DNA of 64,000 nt, taken from contig CM036618.1 in NCBI GenBank assembly GCA_020746105.1, positions 92,064,122-92,128,121 of the forward strand, given 5' to 3'. Position numbers and translations under genes: made by a program. The notes under the pieces were generated by a model that was not told the DNA's origin, ran no database searches, and saw only the letters and a list, made by a program, of their open reading frames with translations. Position 1 is the stretch's first letter. Each line of letters starts with the position of its first letter. Positions 48,957-60,601 of this stretch are shown here, in pieces. This DNA is from Trogon surrucura (Eukaryota; Chordata; Aves; Trogoniformes; Trogonidae).

Positions 48957-51900
48957 GACCTTTGGATGCCAGAGAAATCAAAGCTTTTTGTTACCAATGA
49001 GTTGCACAAGGATGAGAGTACTTAAAATGTTTGTAATTCCTTAAACCTCTCTCTACATTTCTAAAGGATGAATGTTCATTTATATTGAGAAATCATTCAA
49101 TTTCTTCAGTTGTATGTTGGCTGATCATTAAGAGACAGCTGAGAGGTCAGATCTGAGTGAAGAATTTGTTACCTTTCTTACATCCCTTAATACTTTGTTT
49201 TGTTTGTAAGATACCCACATGCGATCTGAAATCTTCTGTCGTCTTGCACAGACCTATGTCCACATTTTTATCAGGTTCCAAGCAGCTAGAGGGTTTCACA
49301 CCATAATGAATATTTTTATTTCCTTTTTTTTTTCTTTTCAAAGGAAATGGCAACAGCCCAGTGAGAATCAGACTCCAGTACACCTTTTGTCTGAATGCCA
49401 ATTGTGAACATACGTGTAAACCCAGCATCTAATGGTCTCTCCCAGCGCATTAGTGCATTTTTGTTGTGAATATCCTTATGCCTCTGGCAGTATTCAGCTG
49501 TTCTGTTTGTTTAAATTCTTTAACCTCAATGACAAAACCAAGCAAAGCAAAAAAACTTTCACCAGAAGTTGAGCTGTTCAAACATACCCTGGCTTTATAT
49601 CCTGTTCCTATCTTAAGTGGTCCCTTCACCAGGGTTCTTTGGTCCTTGTTAACCTAAGATTCCCAGAGCCTTGTCAAGGGAAAGTAGCATTTCCTTCCTC
49701 TCACTTTTCAGTGGCTTAACCCCCTGCCCTTCAGCTCACATCTCTCAGATGGTCTGTGTGTAATTCCAGTCTGGTAAAGTTGTATGCCTGTGATTTCCAG
49801 CATTAGTGTCATAATCAAGCCTAGCCCTTTCTTCTGGCCATAAACTGCCTAAGGAAACATTACAATTAGTGTGTGTGTGTGCTTTTTGTACCTCTTTAAA
49901 ATTATCAGGTATTTTATTTCAACATGTTTCTGTCTTCATTTTTGGGGGTGCCTTTCTGTTGTTCTTTTAAATTTTATTTTATTTCTTAAGTTCCCATAAT
50001 ATTTGCCATATGAGATTATAAAGTTTTCAGTTTAGCCTGGTGATCACATCCTGTTTGCTTTTCCATGGCTGAGTATAACTTGATTGTATATTTCAGACTT
50101 TTTGTACAGAATTTTATATGTTGTCAGAATACATTTAATGTATTGTCATTTAAAGTTCATTCCTCACACATTCAGCCCAACCTTCAAGAGATGTAAATCA
50201 ATATATCTGTACATAAATCAGTTGACTGATGTGCACCACATAGTAACGTGGGCAGCTTGGAGTTTTTATTTTCTGTTATATGTAAATACTGCGAAGCTAC
50301 ATATTCTTTTACCGTTTACCTTATACTAGGCCTTTCAGTGATACTCTTTGCACTTATTTGCACAAGTTACTTGTGTGAATATCCACAGCAAACACTGATG
50401 AAAGGGACATGAATGAACTTTTCCATTGGAATCGTCCTTCCTAGTATTTTTAGTACGAACTTTTGTTTGCTTCAAAGCAAAGCCTTTCCGTGCCCGTTCC
50501 TTACCCAGTGGGCTCATGCAGGAGAGGAAGGCCTGAAGAGTGCTCCTCTAATGGCGGGAGAGCCAGGCCGTGTTGCCTTCCAAGCTGGCTGCTTGAAAGG
50601 AAGAGGAGCTGCTGGAAATACTGGATGTATTTATACTGTTTAAAAGGCGATTTTTGCACATTACCTCGTTGCCTTGAGGCTAGAGAGGGTGGGAAGAAAA
50701 TACATGGCATAGGCTTCCTGAACTCAAGGAATTCCTCAGTGAGACTTTGTTTGCCTTTAACTGTACTTCCAAACACCAAATTGCTGTCACCTTAATGCCA
50801 CTGTACAGTACTTTGTTGTGCGATGTTACTTTTGCAGGAGACCACCTTAGCTTTCAACATTACTCAGGCAGATCTTTGCAAGTACCTAAAATTCTTTGTG
50901 CTTTTTCACCCTTACAGTAAACCCACTTGTTTGTTGCTGCTCAGGGAGAAATGTGGCCTCAAAAAATCCTTCATTTTACCCTGAAGTAATAGCCATTCTG
51001 TAAGGACATGTTTTATGCACTCACATCAAGTCCCAGCAGCATTGGGACCCAAAGTGGCGAGGCCCACCCTGGCGTGTGTAGCCTTCCCAAGTCATCTAAG
51101 CCTTTTAGCACAGTGCTGCAGCTTGAAATACTTTCAGTCAGTTTATATGAAATGAAAATATGAGATAAGATGAGGAATACATTAAGCAGACGTTTGCAGA
51201 ACAGAGTGGAAAAACAATTCTGGCTGTTTACATTTGTGCATTGACCTGTCTGGCAATCAGACATTGCCCTTTCAGACCCAATCGATACTGTGTGAGGGTG
51301 CTCTGCGAGGGCTCAGCCCGGGCTGATCAAGCCATTTCTTGAGTGCTTTTTCTGAGCCAAGTGAATTTCACAGCTGAGTTGGAGCTCCTCGGGCAGCTGA
51401 ATGTTCTCCTTTGTATTCTTGCAACACACAACACATAGGTTGCCTTTCCAGTACTGATGTTTTATGGTATTAATAATAGTGATAAACTGAAGTTGTTCAG
51501 AGATTACATTGCCTGAAATAATAAGCTGTAAGTTCCTAATTACCTTGCATTATCTACAGTTCCTCAATTTTATTGTAGTTCAGTGTACACTGGGCAATCC
51601 CATTCCAGCAAAATGCTATAATTACTGTAAAATCTAGATTTTTTTTTTTTACAGTCAAAATCTTATCTTAAAGCGGACAGATGGATATTGTACGCTATTT
51701 CTCAAAAAATCTTTGATTTCTGAAAATAAAAACAACATTAGTTTGTCTTGAAGAAAAACTTACGGTATTATTCCTGTTGTTTTTACATCATTTAGTTGTT
51801 GAAAGTGTTGACAGCTCAGCTAGACTATGGTTGATTATAAAGCCCCACATCATATTTTTAGAAAATGCTGAACCACCCCTATTAATGTTTGTATCTCCAA

Positions 51901-52451
51901 GTTAAGAAATATTTTTTTTTTCAATGTCGACATTTTTCATGTTTCATCTGATAATTTATATTACTGTAAATGTGCAGGTACTAGCTGGCACAGAAGTAAT
52001 TGCTGTTATCTTTATATTGGAGTTAAAATATTTTAATACTTTGGAATTTGTCTTTGAAATAATTTGGGTATCATCTCTTACATTTTTATGGTCTTTATGA
52101 GCATGTATGCAAACTAGCTTATTTTATCTGAGAGGTAAATGTTAATTTGGTATTTTGCTTAATAGCATAATGAAATAAAATAGCTAGAATTTCTAAGGGA
52201 AGAATGCACTTGCCATGTTTGCCATGAAGGGAAGGCACAAATGAGACAGAGGTCAAAAGAAGGGAAAGCGAAGTGGCTCTGCCATGTGACAATTAAATGT
52301 GTGTGTCAGACAGATAGTTGTTCCTCAGATGTTGGAAGAATGAAGGGCCCCAACCCTGTTCCTTTTTTTTCTCGATTTCTGTGTAGTATATGGTGAGATA
52401 ATACTAAAGCTAAAGTCAATAACAATTTTTTTCTTTCTGTTTTCATTTCAG

Positions 52452-52676
52452 TTATTTGCCACCTTCCATGCATGAATGGAGGCCAGTGCAGTTCTAGAGA
52501 TAAATGCCAGTGCCCTCCTAGTTACACTGGTAAACTTTGTCAGATCCCTGTGCAGACTGCCAATACTCCAAAACTGTACCATCACCCACAACAGGTGAAC
52601 AAGGCTGTAGGTTCACAAATTATCCACTCTACTCATACTTTGCCACTGACAATGTCTGGACAGCAAGGTGTAAAAG
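52452..52676 (+). CDS. LTBP1: LTBP1 exon encoding an EGF-like domain
   Basis: The acceptor is TTTCATTTCAG ending at 52451 and the donor is AAAG|GTAACT after 52676; both flanking introns are phase 1. TT at 52452-52453 completes a valine codon with the G at 27411. In LTBP1S numbering the exon covers residues 75-149. It holds one non-calcium-binding EGF-like domain with six cysteines at 77, 81, 87, 93, 95 and 104 ([11 protein letters not shown]...[12 protein letters not shown]), followed by a threonine/proline/glutamine-rich linker ending SGQQGVK. Order and content match the second EGF-like domain of vertebrate LTBP1L, the first of LTBP1S. An open frame past 52676 is intron read-through. Confidence 0.97.
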
Positions 52677-55600
52677 GTAACTTTCTTCTTGATATTTTTT
52701 CCCTTTGAGTTGATTTTAGTAATTAATTTTGGGTATCCAACCAGTAACAATAGTTATTTGTCTAAACTGTTTGAATCTTGACACCACAACTTGAATCGTG
52801 AGTTCACCAGAATGACTGGAAAATATTTAGCTTAATGACTGGAATAATAAGAGATAATGGTGTTATTGAGAAGAGTTTATATATTTTGCTTCATGGTGGA
52901 ATTTAATGCAGATTGCAGAGTCAAAGTGTAATTCAGGCAGCTACTTACAGGAGTCAAGATTGTTCAAAAGGAGAATGATTGTGGCTAAACAGAGTCAGTC
53001 CATAAATTGCTGTATACCCAGGTAGAAAGTTGGAGATGATTCTGTGGTTACTAGTCGAGGGGAAGAGATAATGCTTTTCAACATAACAAAATTTAAATCT
53101 AATGTCAAGTTAAAAATACAATCCATGTTTATCTTATACCATTTGGTAGAGTCCTGTAAGTTAATTTTTTGGTGGACTTTTTAATGTAGATAGACCATGA
53201 TATGATTCAATTAAATAAAACATTCGTTCCAGGTCATATAATACTGACACAGAAAAAATGGTAATGATTTCCTACTATTAATGCCATGAAGAAGGCAGAG
53301 ATCAGGAACAAGAAAAGCTGGGATGTTAATCAAATTTTGTCCAGTCAAAGAACATTCAGTCAGCTTCAGGTTTTCATTTCTCCCAGTACTTTTCTGTGAA
53401 GTGTCATGTTCTGATGACCTTGAAGTGTTGAATTTGTTTCCTGTGTCACCTCTGACTCTGGGTAGCATTCTATCTGGGTGAGATCCTGTCCATATGGAAA
53501 GACCCCAGCAATTCAGTTTCACAACATATGAATTAGTGGGAATTTCATTTGTTTGAATTACCACATTGATTTTTCTTGTTGAGGATAATTTTACAATTAC
53601 CTTTCCAAGATTGCTGCCTCTGAATAAAACCAAAATATGTGGGGGAAAGGTACGACAAAGCTCAGTTGTTGGCGACTAGTTCCTGAGTAATTTTGCTAAA
53701 AGAGGCCAAACTATTTGTAAGTTTGCCATAAATATAATCTGATATAGTAATTCTGTTTTCAGAAGGGGATATAGCTCTGAAGGATGCATTGACAGTATGC
53801 TCCTGGAAACACAGTGTTTTATAAATGCTTTTAAGTATCTGCTCCATCTTTTCAATGGACTTGTTCCCTAGGGACAGATGCACAGTCCACTGGGAAATAG
53901 TTTCCACTGACATGTTGGAGTATTAGTCCCTGAAGCTTCCCAGAACTTTTCCGACTAAAAAAAAGGAGGAGGCAGGGGAGGGAGGAGAGGAGAATACAAT
54001 TACCTAAACATTAAGCAGAGCAGCAGTTTATTTCCAGGACTATTTAATTACAGATCAAATTATTTTAGACCGTATGATGGACCCTAAAAAAATATTTTTT
54101 GAAACATGGTTGTTTTTCAGATTTAGAGTCGCTGTCTGAAAGCACACAATAGGTTTCTCATTGCTAAGGAGTCTGACCTCTTGAATGTTTTTTTCCTGAC
54201 CCTCAAGTCATCATCAGAACTATCAGCAGTCACAATGCCTTTCCTTCTCTTTTTGCGCCCAAATGAGGGTGTTGGATTGTGGAGAGAGGAATGTTTCATT
54301 TCTTTCAAGGAAAGAATAAAACAATTCATCCTGAAATGGCTGGCAGAATTAAAATGAATCAGCACATGTAGGCAGTGATCCAAGACCTGGAGAGGATTGT
54401 GGTAATAACACTACATGAGAGGAACCAGCCTGAATTTGATGTTTTCAACATCTGAACATCTCTAGGTGGATTGATAGATTCAAGCAAAGCATTTCAGTGA
54501 TTTTGAGGGCTAATACATTTTCTAGATTTTTCGACTGGCAGAACTAGTTGAAGGGATCTCTCTTGATATGTAAAAATGTATTATAATACGTTGAGGTGAG
54601 TTTTGTGCTTTTCACAGCCAGACTATGGCATATTGCCTTGCAAAACCAGTTTAATAGCCTAAAAAGGGCCTTATTCTCCTTGTAATACTGAATCTTTTCC
54701 TTGTGGGTTTACCTGAAACAGAACAACTGTAGCATAAATTTTGCTTGAAGGATGTTTTCCGATACAGGGAAGATATGAAGAGCCATTAAGGCCCTGAAGC
54801 CATATTTTGCTGACTTGCTACTACCTTATTCCTGATGTTTCTGTCTGCTATATGTTGAAGAATTTCATGAATGAAGCAATGCAGGACAGAGTAAAAATAA
54901 ATTTGCTTCTTTTAAGGAATTTCTGTGTGAGACCAGTTGATACTTTAAATGTCCCTAGTGAAATGAAAATAATGTGGAAAACCCAAAAGCAATTTCAACA
55001 AAATAATTTTAAAGCAGCTAAAATAAATGAAATATGCATCCTGGGAAGTGGCGCTGTGAGGTTGAAATTATAAATAAGAACTGAAAATGCCTAATCAAGA
55101 CCCAAAGAACAGTCTGGCCTCCTGGAGGCAAGGAGACAATTCAGAAGACTTAACAATCCAGTATGCATTACCAAGAAAGTGTGTCAAATGGTGTTTGTTG
55201 GTTCTTGGTGTTCGGAAGGGGTATTAGATCTAATGGATTGCCTGGCCTCGTGTAGTCTGTGCAGTACTTGCTGATGAGAGAGACCCAGCCAGACATAGTA
55301 AATGCTCACTTTGTTATGCAGCTTACAAACTATAAAACCTTTTACACACCTCTTCTCCCTGCTCCCCTTCCCCTGCCCCCATAATAGTTTGATTTACATG
55401 TTTAAAGGGCTTTCAGTGAAAAGAGGCTTGAGGGTCATAAGCACTCCTGTGCACATGAGGTTGACTGGAGGGTCTCAATCTGTATACCCAGATTTAAAAC
55501 TACAACTATATTTAAAAAAGGAAGTGCCTGAAAAACATTTCGTCCCACTTTATCTGCCAGATCCTGGATTCAAAGTTCAGCAAAGGGAGTGGTGATTTTC

Positions 55601-56107
55601 AATGGTTGAGATCCTGGCAACTCTTGCAGGGGCAAACTCGGAATTTGGCAGGTATATAAAGGTGAAGGGATGAAATCTGAAGCTTTTTCTGTGTTCCAGA
55701 GAAAGATGATGGATCTGAAAAAGAAAATAAAGCTTACTATATATCCAAAAATAACCTAGTAGAGTTTGAATTCTGGAACTTTAAATGGGATTCGTATTAC
55801 ACAGTATGACCACAAATATTAATGTCACACCAGCCAATTTGGTCATCCATGTTTATGTAGCAATCTTTACAATCCTACAACGTCGTTCTTTCTGGTGTGA
55901 AGAGTTTTCATTTTTTTTGCTTTGTTAATGAGACTCAGCCTTCCCTCTAACCCCAAAATTTGAGCTTTGTTTATATTTCAGTCATTTCAAGGCACTCTGT
56001 AAAACTTCTAATGTACAAAAAAGAAATGTCTTAGAGGTGCCTAAGATATATTTTTGACATATTTTATTGCCAATTTTTCTTACGTGTTTTTCCTTCAATT
56101 ATTTTAG
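52677..56107 (+). other. LTBP1: LTBP1 intron, 3.4 kb
   Basis: This phase-1 intron runs from GTAACT at 52677 to the pyrimidine-rich acceptor ending TTTTAG at 56107. It contains no CR1 or LTR sequence that I recognise. It holds an antisense cluster of protein-like ORFs at 53211-54383, and two short + strand ORFs (54807-55073 and 55302-55595) without splice support. Confidence 0.85.
53211..54383 (-). pseudogene. Possible decayed antisense retrocopy, unidentified
   Basis: Three minus-strand ORFs follow one another: 54383-54123, 53913-53662 and 53633-53211. The first contains a basic/acidic-serine stretch (KKRRKGIVTADSSDDDL then RVRKKTFKRSDS). Just after it, a change of frame reads LSDSDSKSEKQP, typical of nuclear-protein linkers. 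The second reads IEKMEQILKSIYKTLCFQEH, and the third is a 140-codon ORF rich in Ser, Thr and Asn. The pattern of protein-like text switching frame suggests an old processed copy of a nuclear protein gene, but I cannot name the parent. No poly-A tail or target duplication was located, so chance ORFs remain possible. Confidence 0.3.
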
Positions 56108-56385
56108 TGAAGTTCCCTCCTAACATAGTGAATATCCATGTGAAACATCCCCCTGAAGCTTCAGTTCAGATCCATCAAGTTTCAAGAATTGACAGCACAT
56201 CAACAGGACAAAAAGCAAAAGTACCTCAGCCAGTACAACCACAGGTCTCTTACCAAGGTCTTCCGTATCAGAAGACCCAGAAAGGACATACCGCTTACAC
56301 AAATCAACAACCCATTCCTCATATGTTTCCTGTTTCAGTTAAAACTCAGCTTGGGCGCTGTTTCCAGGAAACTATTGGGACACAG
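56108..56385 (+). CDS. LTBP1: LTBP1 exon: linker and start of the first TB domain
   Basis: The acceptor ends TTTTAG at 56107; the donor is CACAG|GTAAGA after 56385, leaving phase 0. TG at 56108-56109 completes a valine codon with the G at 52676. Residues 150-242 of LTBP1S are encoded. It opens VKFPPNIVNIHVKHPPEASV, which is nearly invariant in vertebrate LTBP1, passes through a Gln/Pro/Ser-rich linker (QPVQPQVSYQGLPYQKTQKG), and ends TQLGRCFQETIGTQ. The single cysteine, residue 234, is the first of the first 8-cysteine (TB, hybrid-type) domain. The rest of that domain lies in a later exon outside the window. The linker is the least conserved part compared with what I recall of the human protein. 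Confidence 0.97.
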
Positions 56386-59300
56386 GTAAGAAATATTTGC
56401 TAAGGCTTTTGAGACAGGGAGCTTTAAAATAATAGTATAAAAGAATGTTACCAATAGCCAGGAAAGGACACATCTGACATTCTTTTCAAAAGAAAATAAG
56501 TTTGCGAAAGTAACATCTTTACAAAATAACTTCTTTTCTGAACCTTGTCCTCCTTCAAGGTAGTAGGTTTTCTGCTAACTTGGTTTCTGACATTCTGATT
56601 TTAGTTCTTCTAGCCATAACATCTCCATTTATAAGCTGTTTCTCCAAATAAAACGTGACTTAAATCCTAGCTCTGTCTCTCTTGATTGAACAACTAAGGT
56701 TACACCATCTTCCACAGCTTATACTGTCCTTTGCTTTAATGAGTCTTTCTGTTATGTGTATCTCAACAGCCAGTGTTTTTCAAGGAGCTGGAGTTTTCAT
56801 TGAAATTCCTATTCAACAGCCTTGTATATTTTATGATCTTGTAGGCTAATGTTTTGAATCTGTTGAAATGTGACCACTGAATGGGGTAGAAAGAAATTCT
56901 GAAACTTGAGTGTTTGCAAGAGCATTAAAACCTTAGTTCATTTTAAAATAAGTGCACAGCAGTTTTTACTTATGACCCTTCAAAATTGCTTATCTTTTTT
57001 CAGCTCTTGAAAGCATTTTAGTAACACAGCATTACCATTTCCATGTATTTGCATATATATGTAAATGTGCAGAGAGAGGAAGAAAGCAGATGAGAAGAGA
57101 TTGTAAAAAAGTTAATAAGACCCTCTTATTTATTTCTTACCACCTTGCTGAAATTTGACTAGTCGGATCAAATTTTTTTTTAAGCTGAATGCATGCCTCG
57201 GTGAAATTTGGTGGGAGGTTTCAGAAAAAACACTCGTTTTGAGGGATGATGTTAGAGAATGAAATGTGATTTTACTTGGGCTAGAAAAATAATTTACTAC
57301 TATTTCATTGAAGATTTGGGTCATCTGTGCTTTGAAGTAGAAATGTAAACTTATCGCAGATATCACTCTCCTTTTGGTCCTTCCAGTAATATGCACCTAA
57401 AGTTTAGTCAGTTTCCAAGTATCCAAAAATACTTTTATTTCCAACATATTCCACAAACATTTGTTAGATGTTGGCAGCAGAATTCTCCAAAGTTTTCACC
57501 CTTCACAGAGCATGATCTGCCTTTCCCTCAAAGGAGCAGCACCCATCATCCCTGACTGGAGCAAAAGGTCTTTTACAAGAGATTCTTCTTGCTGTCAGTG
57601 AGCGCTGCGATGCCAAGCATTAGAACTGACAGCAAGGAAATTTTCTTAGGGCTCCCAAGCAGCACACACTCTCCCCCCAGGGAAGAAAAAAAAAAAAGAA
57701 AAAAGGAGGGAGCAGACTTCCCTCGCAGAGGGGCAAGGACCTTTGGACATGAACTGTGATGGGGAAGAAGCAGGAGCAGTCAGAAGGGCAGACTGAGGAT
57801 AATATTCAGTGGCCGATCCCAAGGCAGTTACCTTCTGGAACCTCAGACTGAAATCACAGTTCCTTAGTCTCAGTCATTCTCTGGAAGCTCCAAAGAACTT
57901 ACTTCTTTCCTGTAAAATATTTATTCTCTTTTCCGTTCTGCAGAGCATTGTAGCATTCCTACTGGTGACATAATCAACTCTAGTTTCAGAAGTTGTTGCT
58001 GTGGAAGTAAAGAACCCAAAACCTGCTCATGCTAGGCAACCACATGAGGGTGTTTAAAAATAATTTATTCTTAAAAATGCAATGGAAGAAGTAAATTTAA
58101 ATGTTATCATGCGCCAAAAATGTTTCTAGAAGACAGGAGTTAGGTTTATGACAGAAAGTTAAAGACTAATATTCACTGGTTGTTGAACGCTTGATTTGGA
58201 GTCCATGGTATTAATGTGTGATGAACTCTAATGAGCTCTTTCTGCTTGTCTTTTTTAGTAGTAAAACATTGAATTTGTTCTTTGACAAGTGTTGAAGCAC
58301 GTGTTCAAATGAAAATTCATAGATTTTACATGACAAAATGAAGCAGACCCTGTGTCAAACAACCATTTCTCTGTATTTCTTAAGAATGAGAGATCTAACA
58401 AACGTGGCATTATAATGTGGAGTCCTAAAATTCTGGAAATATTTATGGTAATTACTAGTTGACATTATTAATTTATATTTCAATTTGCACTGATATATAG
58501 GGGAAGGCAAAATTCATTCCTCAGTCTTAGACTCAGCAGTGGTAGCTGCATCTTTTATCTCTTACCTCTTAATGCTTGATCAATTTCCTGTCTGTTCTTT
58601 CTGCCACATCCATGGCTGAGGTATTTCACATGATATATCCAAAACTTCCAGTGTCCAGTGCATGCCTCCCACATTACAGTGGTTTCAAAACTAAAGCTCA
58701 CTCATCTCTCACTGGAGGACATTAACTTGCTCCTTTAAGGGGGAAGAAAAAGGAAAATAAACTTGCATTGTCCTCATGCCTGGCTTACAATCCCACTGAA
58801 TGCTTAGTCTCTGATTTTCATAATGTTTTTTTCAGTATTCCCCAGAAAGATGTGCCTCTGCAATGCCCTCCAGAAAGGGTAATGCCTCCTTATTTAGAAT
58901 AATGCATGTTCTTCTTTTATAAATTTCATTAATCCTTTCAGCATCAGTCTTGGGAGAAGAGCATAGTAAGCGTTTCAGAGGCTTTTTGTTGTTTAATTTA
59001 ATGGTTCAGTTTGAAATTGGAGTTGTAGCGTGGCATTTTGTGGAGCATTCACTTAAAACCTTGCCATAAATACAGATTTAGGTGACTCATTCAGTGTTCA
59101 AATTTGAACCTGAAATGTTAATATGTTTTCCTGCAGTCGGGCAATGCAGAGTATTTATTTGTATATATACCTTGAACCAGGAAAGGCAGTTAATTTTTTT
59201 TTTAACTTTTGCAAAGATCTGTTGTAAAATAATTTGGTTTTCTGTTTCCTTGGTGTTTTCTTTGCTAACTATGTGGGTTCTCTTTATTTGTTCAGACGAG

Positions 59301-59957
59301 ATGCTAAACTGAGCTTTCCCTGTTATTAGCAATGTGTTAGGAGTCCTTTCTGGAGTTTATGCTGGATAATTTTGATATCCATACTTTCTTCAACAATCAT
59401 CAATGTTTATACATTTTTTTGCAGGGTGGATTGTATATTTGGCTTCAGAAATGTTTTATTAAATATCTGGGGATCAGAGGTGATTTTACTGTCTGCAGAG
59501 CAGATTGATGGAAGGAGATGTGTGTGGCCTCTTGCAGGCAAATCACCCAAGTTAATAAAGACTTTGCTGAACTTACTTTTGGCTAAATGCACGGGAAAGA
59601 AACAGTATCAGAATCTCTAATGTGGTTTTGTGTGTGCATGTAACCTCTGCCATTCTGTGTTTCTCTCCATCTCTTGTTCTCTCCTCCTTCTTCCTTTAAT
59701 TTTAGCTGGTCTTTAGTTAAAGGTCCTCTGATTTTAACACTTTGGTTTTTTCACAACCTTCTGTGGAATATTTTTCATCTTCCAACACATTCTTCCTCAC
59801 CCCACCTTAGCTGAATTCCTTTAATGTATCTCATTCAGAAACAGTAGTCCTGCAAAAACAGTAGGAGAGTTTCTATACTCAAATCCCAGGACATCCAGGG
59901 CTTATTTTCTGTGGTGAATTTCCAGCAGAGAACATTCCAAGAGAGCTCCACTGGAGC

Positions 59958-59999
59958 AGGGTGGCTCCGGTTACAGTTAGCAGCAACTGGAGCCACCCT
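59958..59999. other. Hairpin with 15-bp stem and 12-base loop
   Basis: AGGGTGGCTCCGGTT at 59958-59972 pairs with AACTGGAGCCACCCT at 59985-59999; all 15 positions pair in RNA if one G-U is allowed. The loop is 12 bases. It is GC-rich in an otherwise AT-rich intron. The stem is shorter than that of a normal pre-miRNA, so I do not call it one. Confidence 0.6.
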
Positions 60000-60561
60000 C
60001 ATGTGACGCTTGGAGGACGTTATGGTACAGATAATTGCAGAATCTGGTCGTGTTCTCAGGCCTCACATCACTCCTTACTAACAACACAGAAATTCTTCTA
60101 GGCTTCCTATTCACTTAGTTGTCTGTAGTATCTTAAGTGAGTATAGCCAAAGGCAGCAACTGTGAGAAAAGAGTAGTAAAATGTGTGAAGAGATGTCAGT
60201 CTACAAGCTTACAAGGACAGGAGGAGAGAGAAAGGGACTAGAGGAATGAAGTTTCCTAGTTAGGAGAGGTAAAGAAAGATGTATGGTTTCATAAATACAT
60301 GTACACATGTATCTATGTGTTGCTTAATTGTGACTGGTTTCTGAAGTGTCCTCAGCATTGGGAAATAAAGTTGAAAGAGCAACTGTAAAAGTAGTATTAA
60401 TATTTCAGTTTTTAAAAACTAATATAGAAAGCAAATAGTTTTCTGGATGGTTCTCTTTTCTACTCAGGTCAACTCATTTTTCTTGGCTGCCTGTCTTTTC
60501 TCCAAGTGGAACACTTAGCAATTATTTCTCCTCTGGGAGATGTTAATGATAATTGCTCCAG

Positions 60562-60601
60562 GATAGCTTACCGTGTTATACGATAGCTTACCATGATATG
60601 C
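60562..60601. repeat. Diverged 20-bp tandem duplication
   Basis: GATAGCTTACCGTGTTATAC is followed directly by GATAGCTTACCATGATATGC, matching at 17 of 20 positions. It is an old local duplication. Confidence 0.8.

Larger units (their letters stand above)
27412..52451 (+). other. LTBP1: LTBP1 intron, 25 kb, repeat-bearing
   Basis: This phase-1 intron runs from GTAAGT at 27412 to the TTTCATTTCAG acceptor ending at 52451. Its recognisable contents are a TATG/TATA simple repeat at 29409-29455, an hAT-like miniature element at 35817-36086, a CR1 split by a solo LTR at 40949-42078, an AT-only stretch at 43176-43249, a perfect 23-bp tandem duplication at 43328-43373, a second solo LTR at 43634-44417 and a 1.9 kb CR1 at 47053-48956. 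I found no further exon of LTBP1 or of another gene. Confidence 0.85.
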
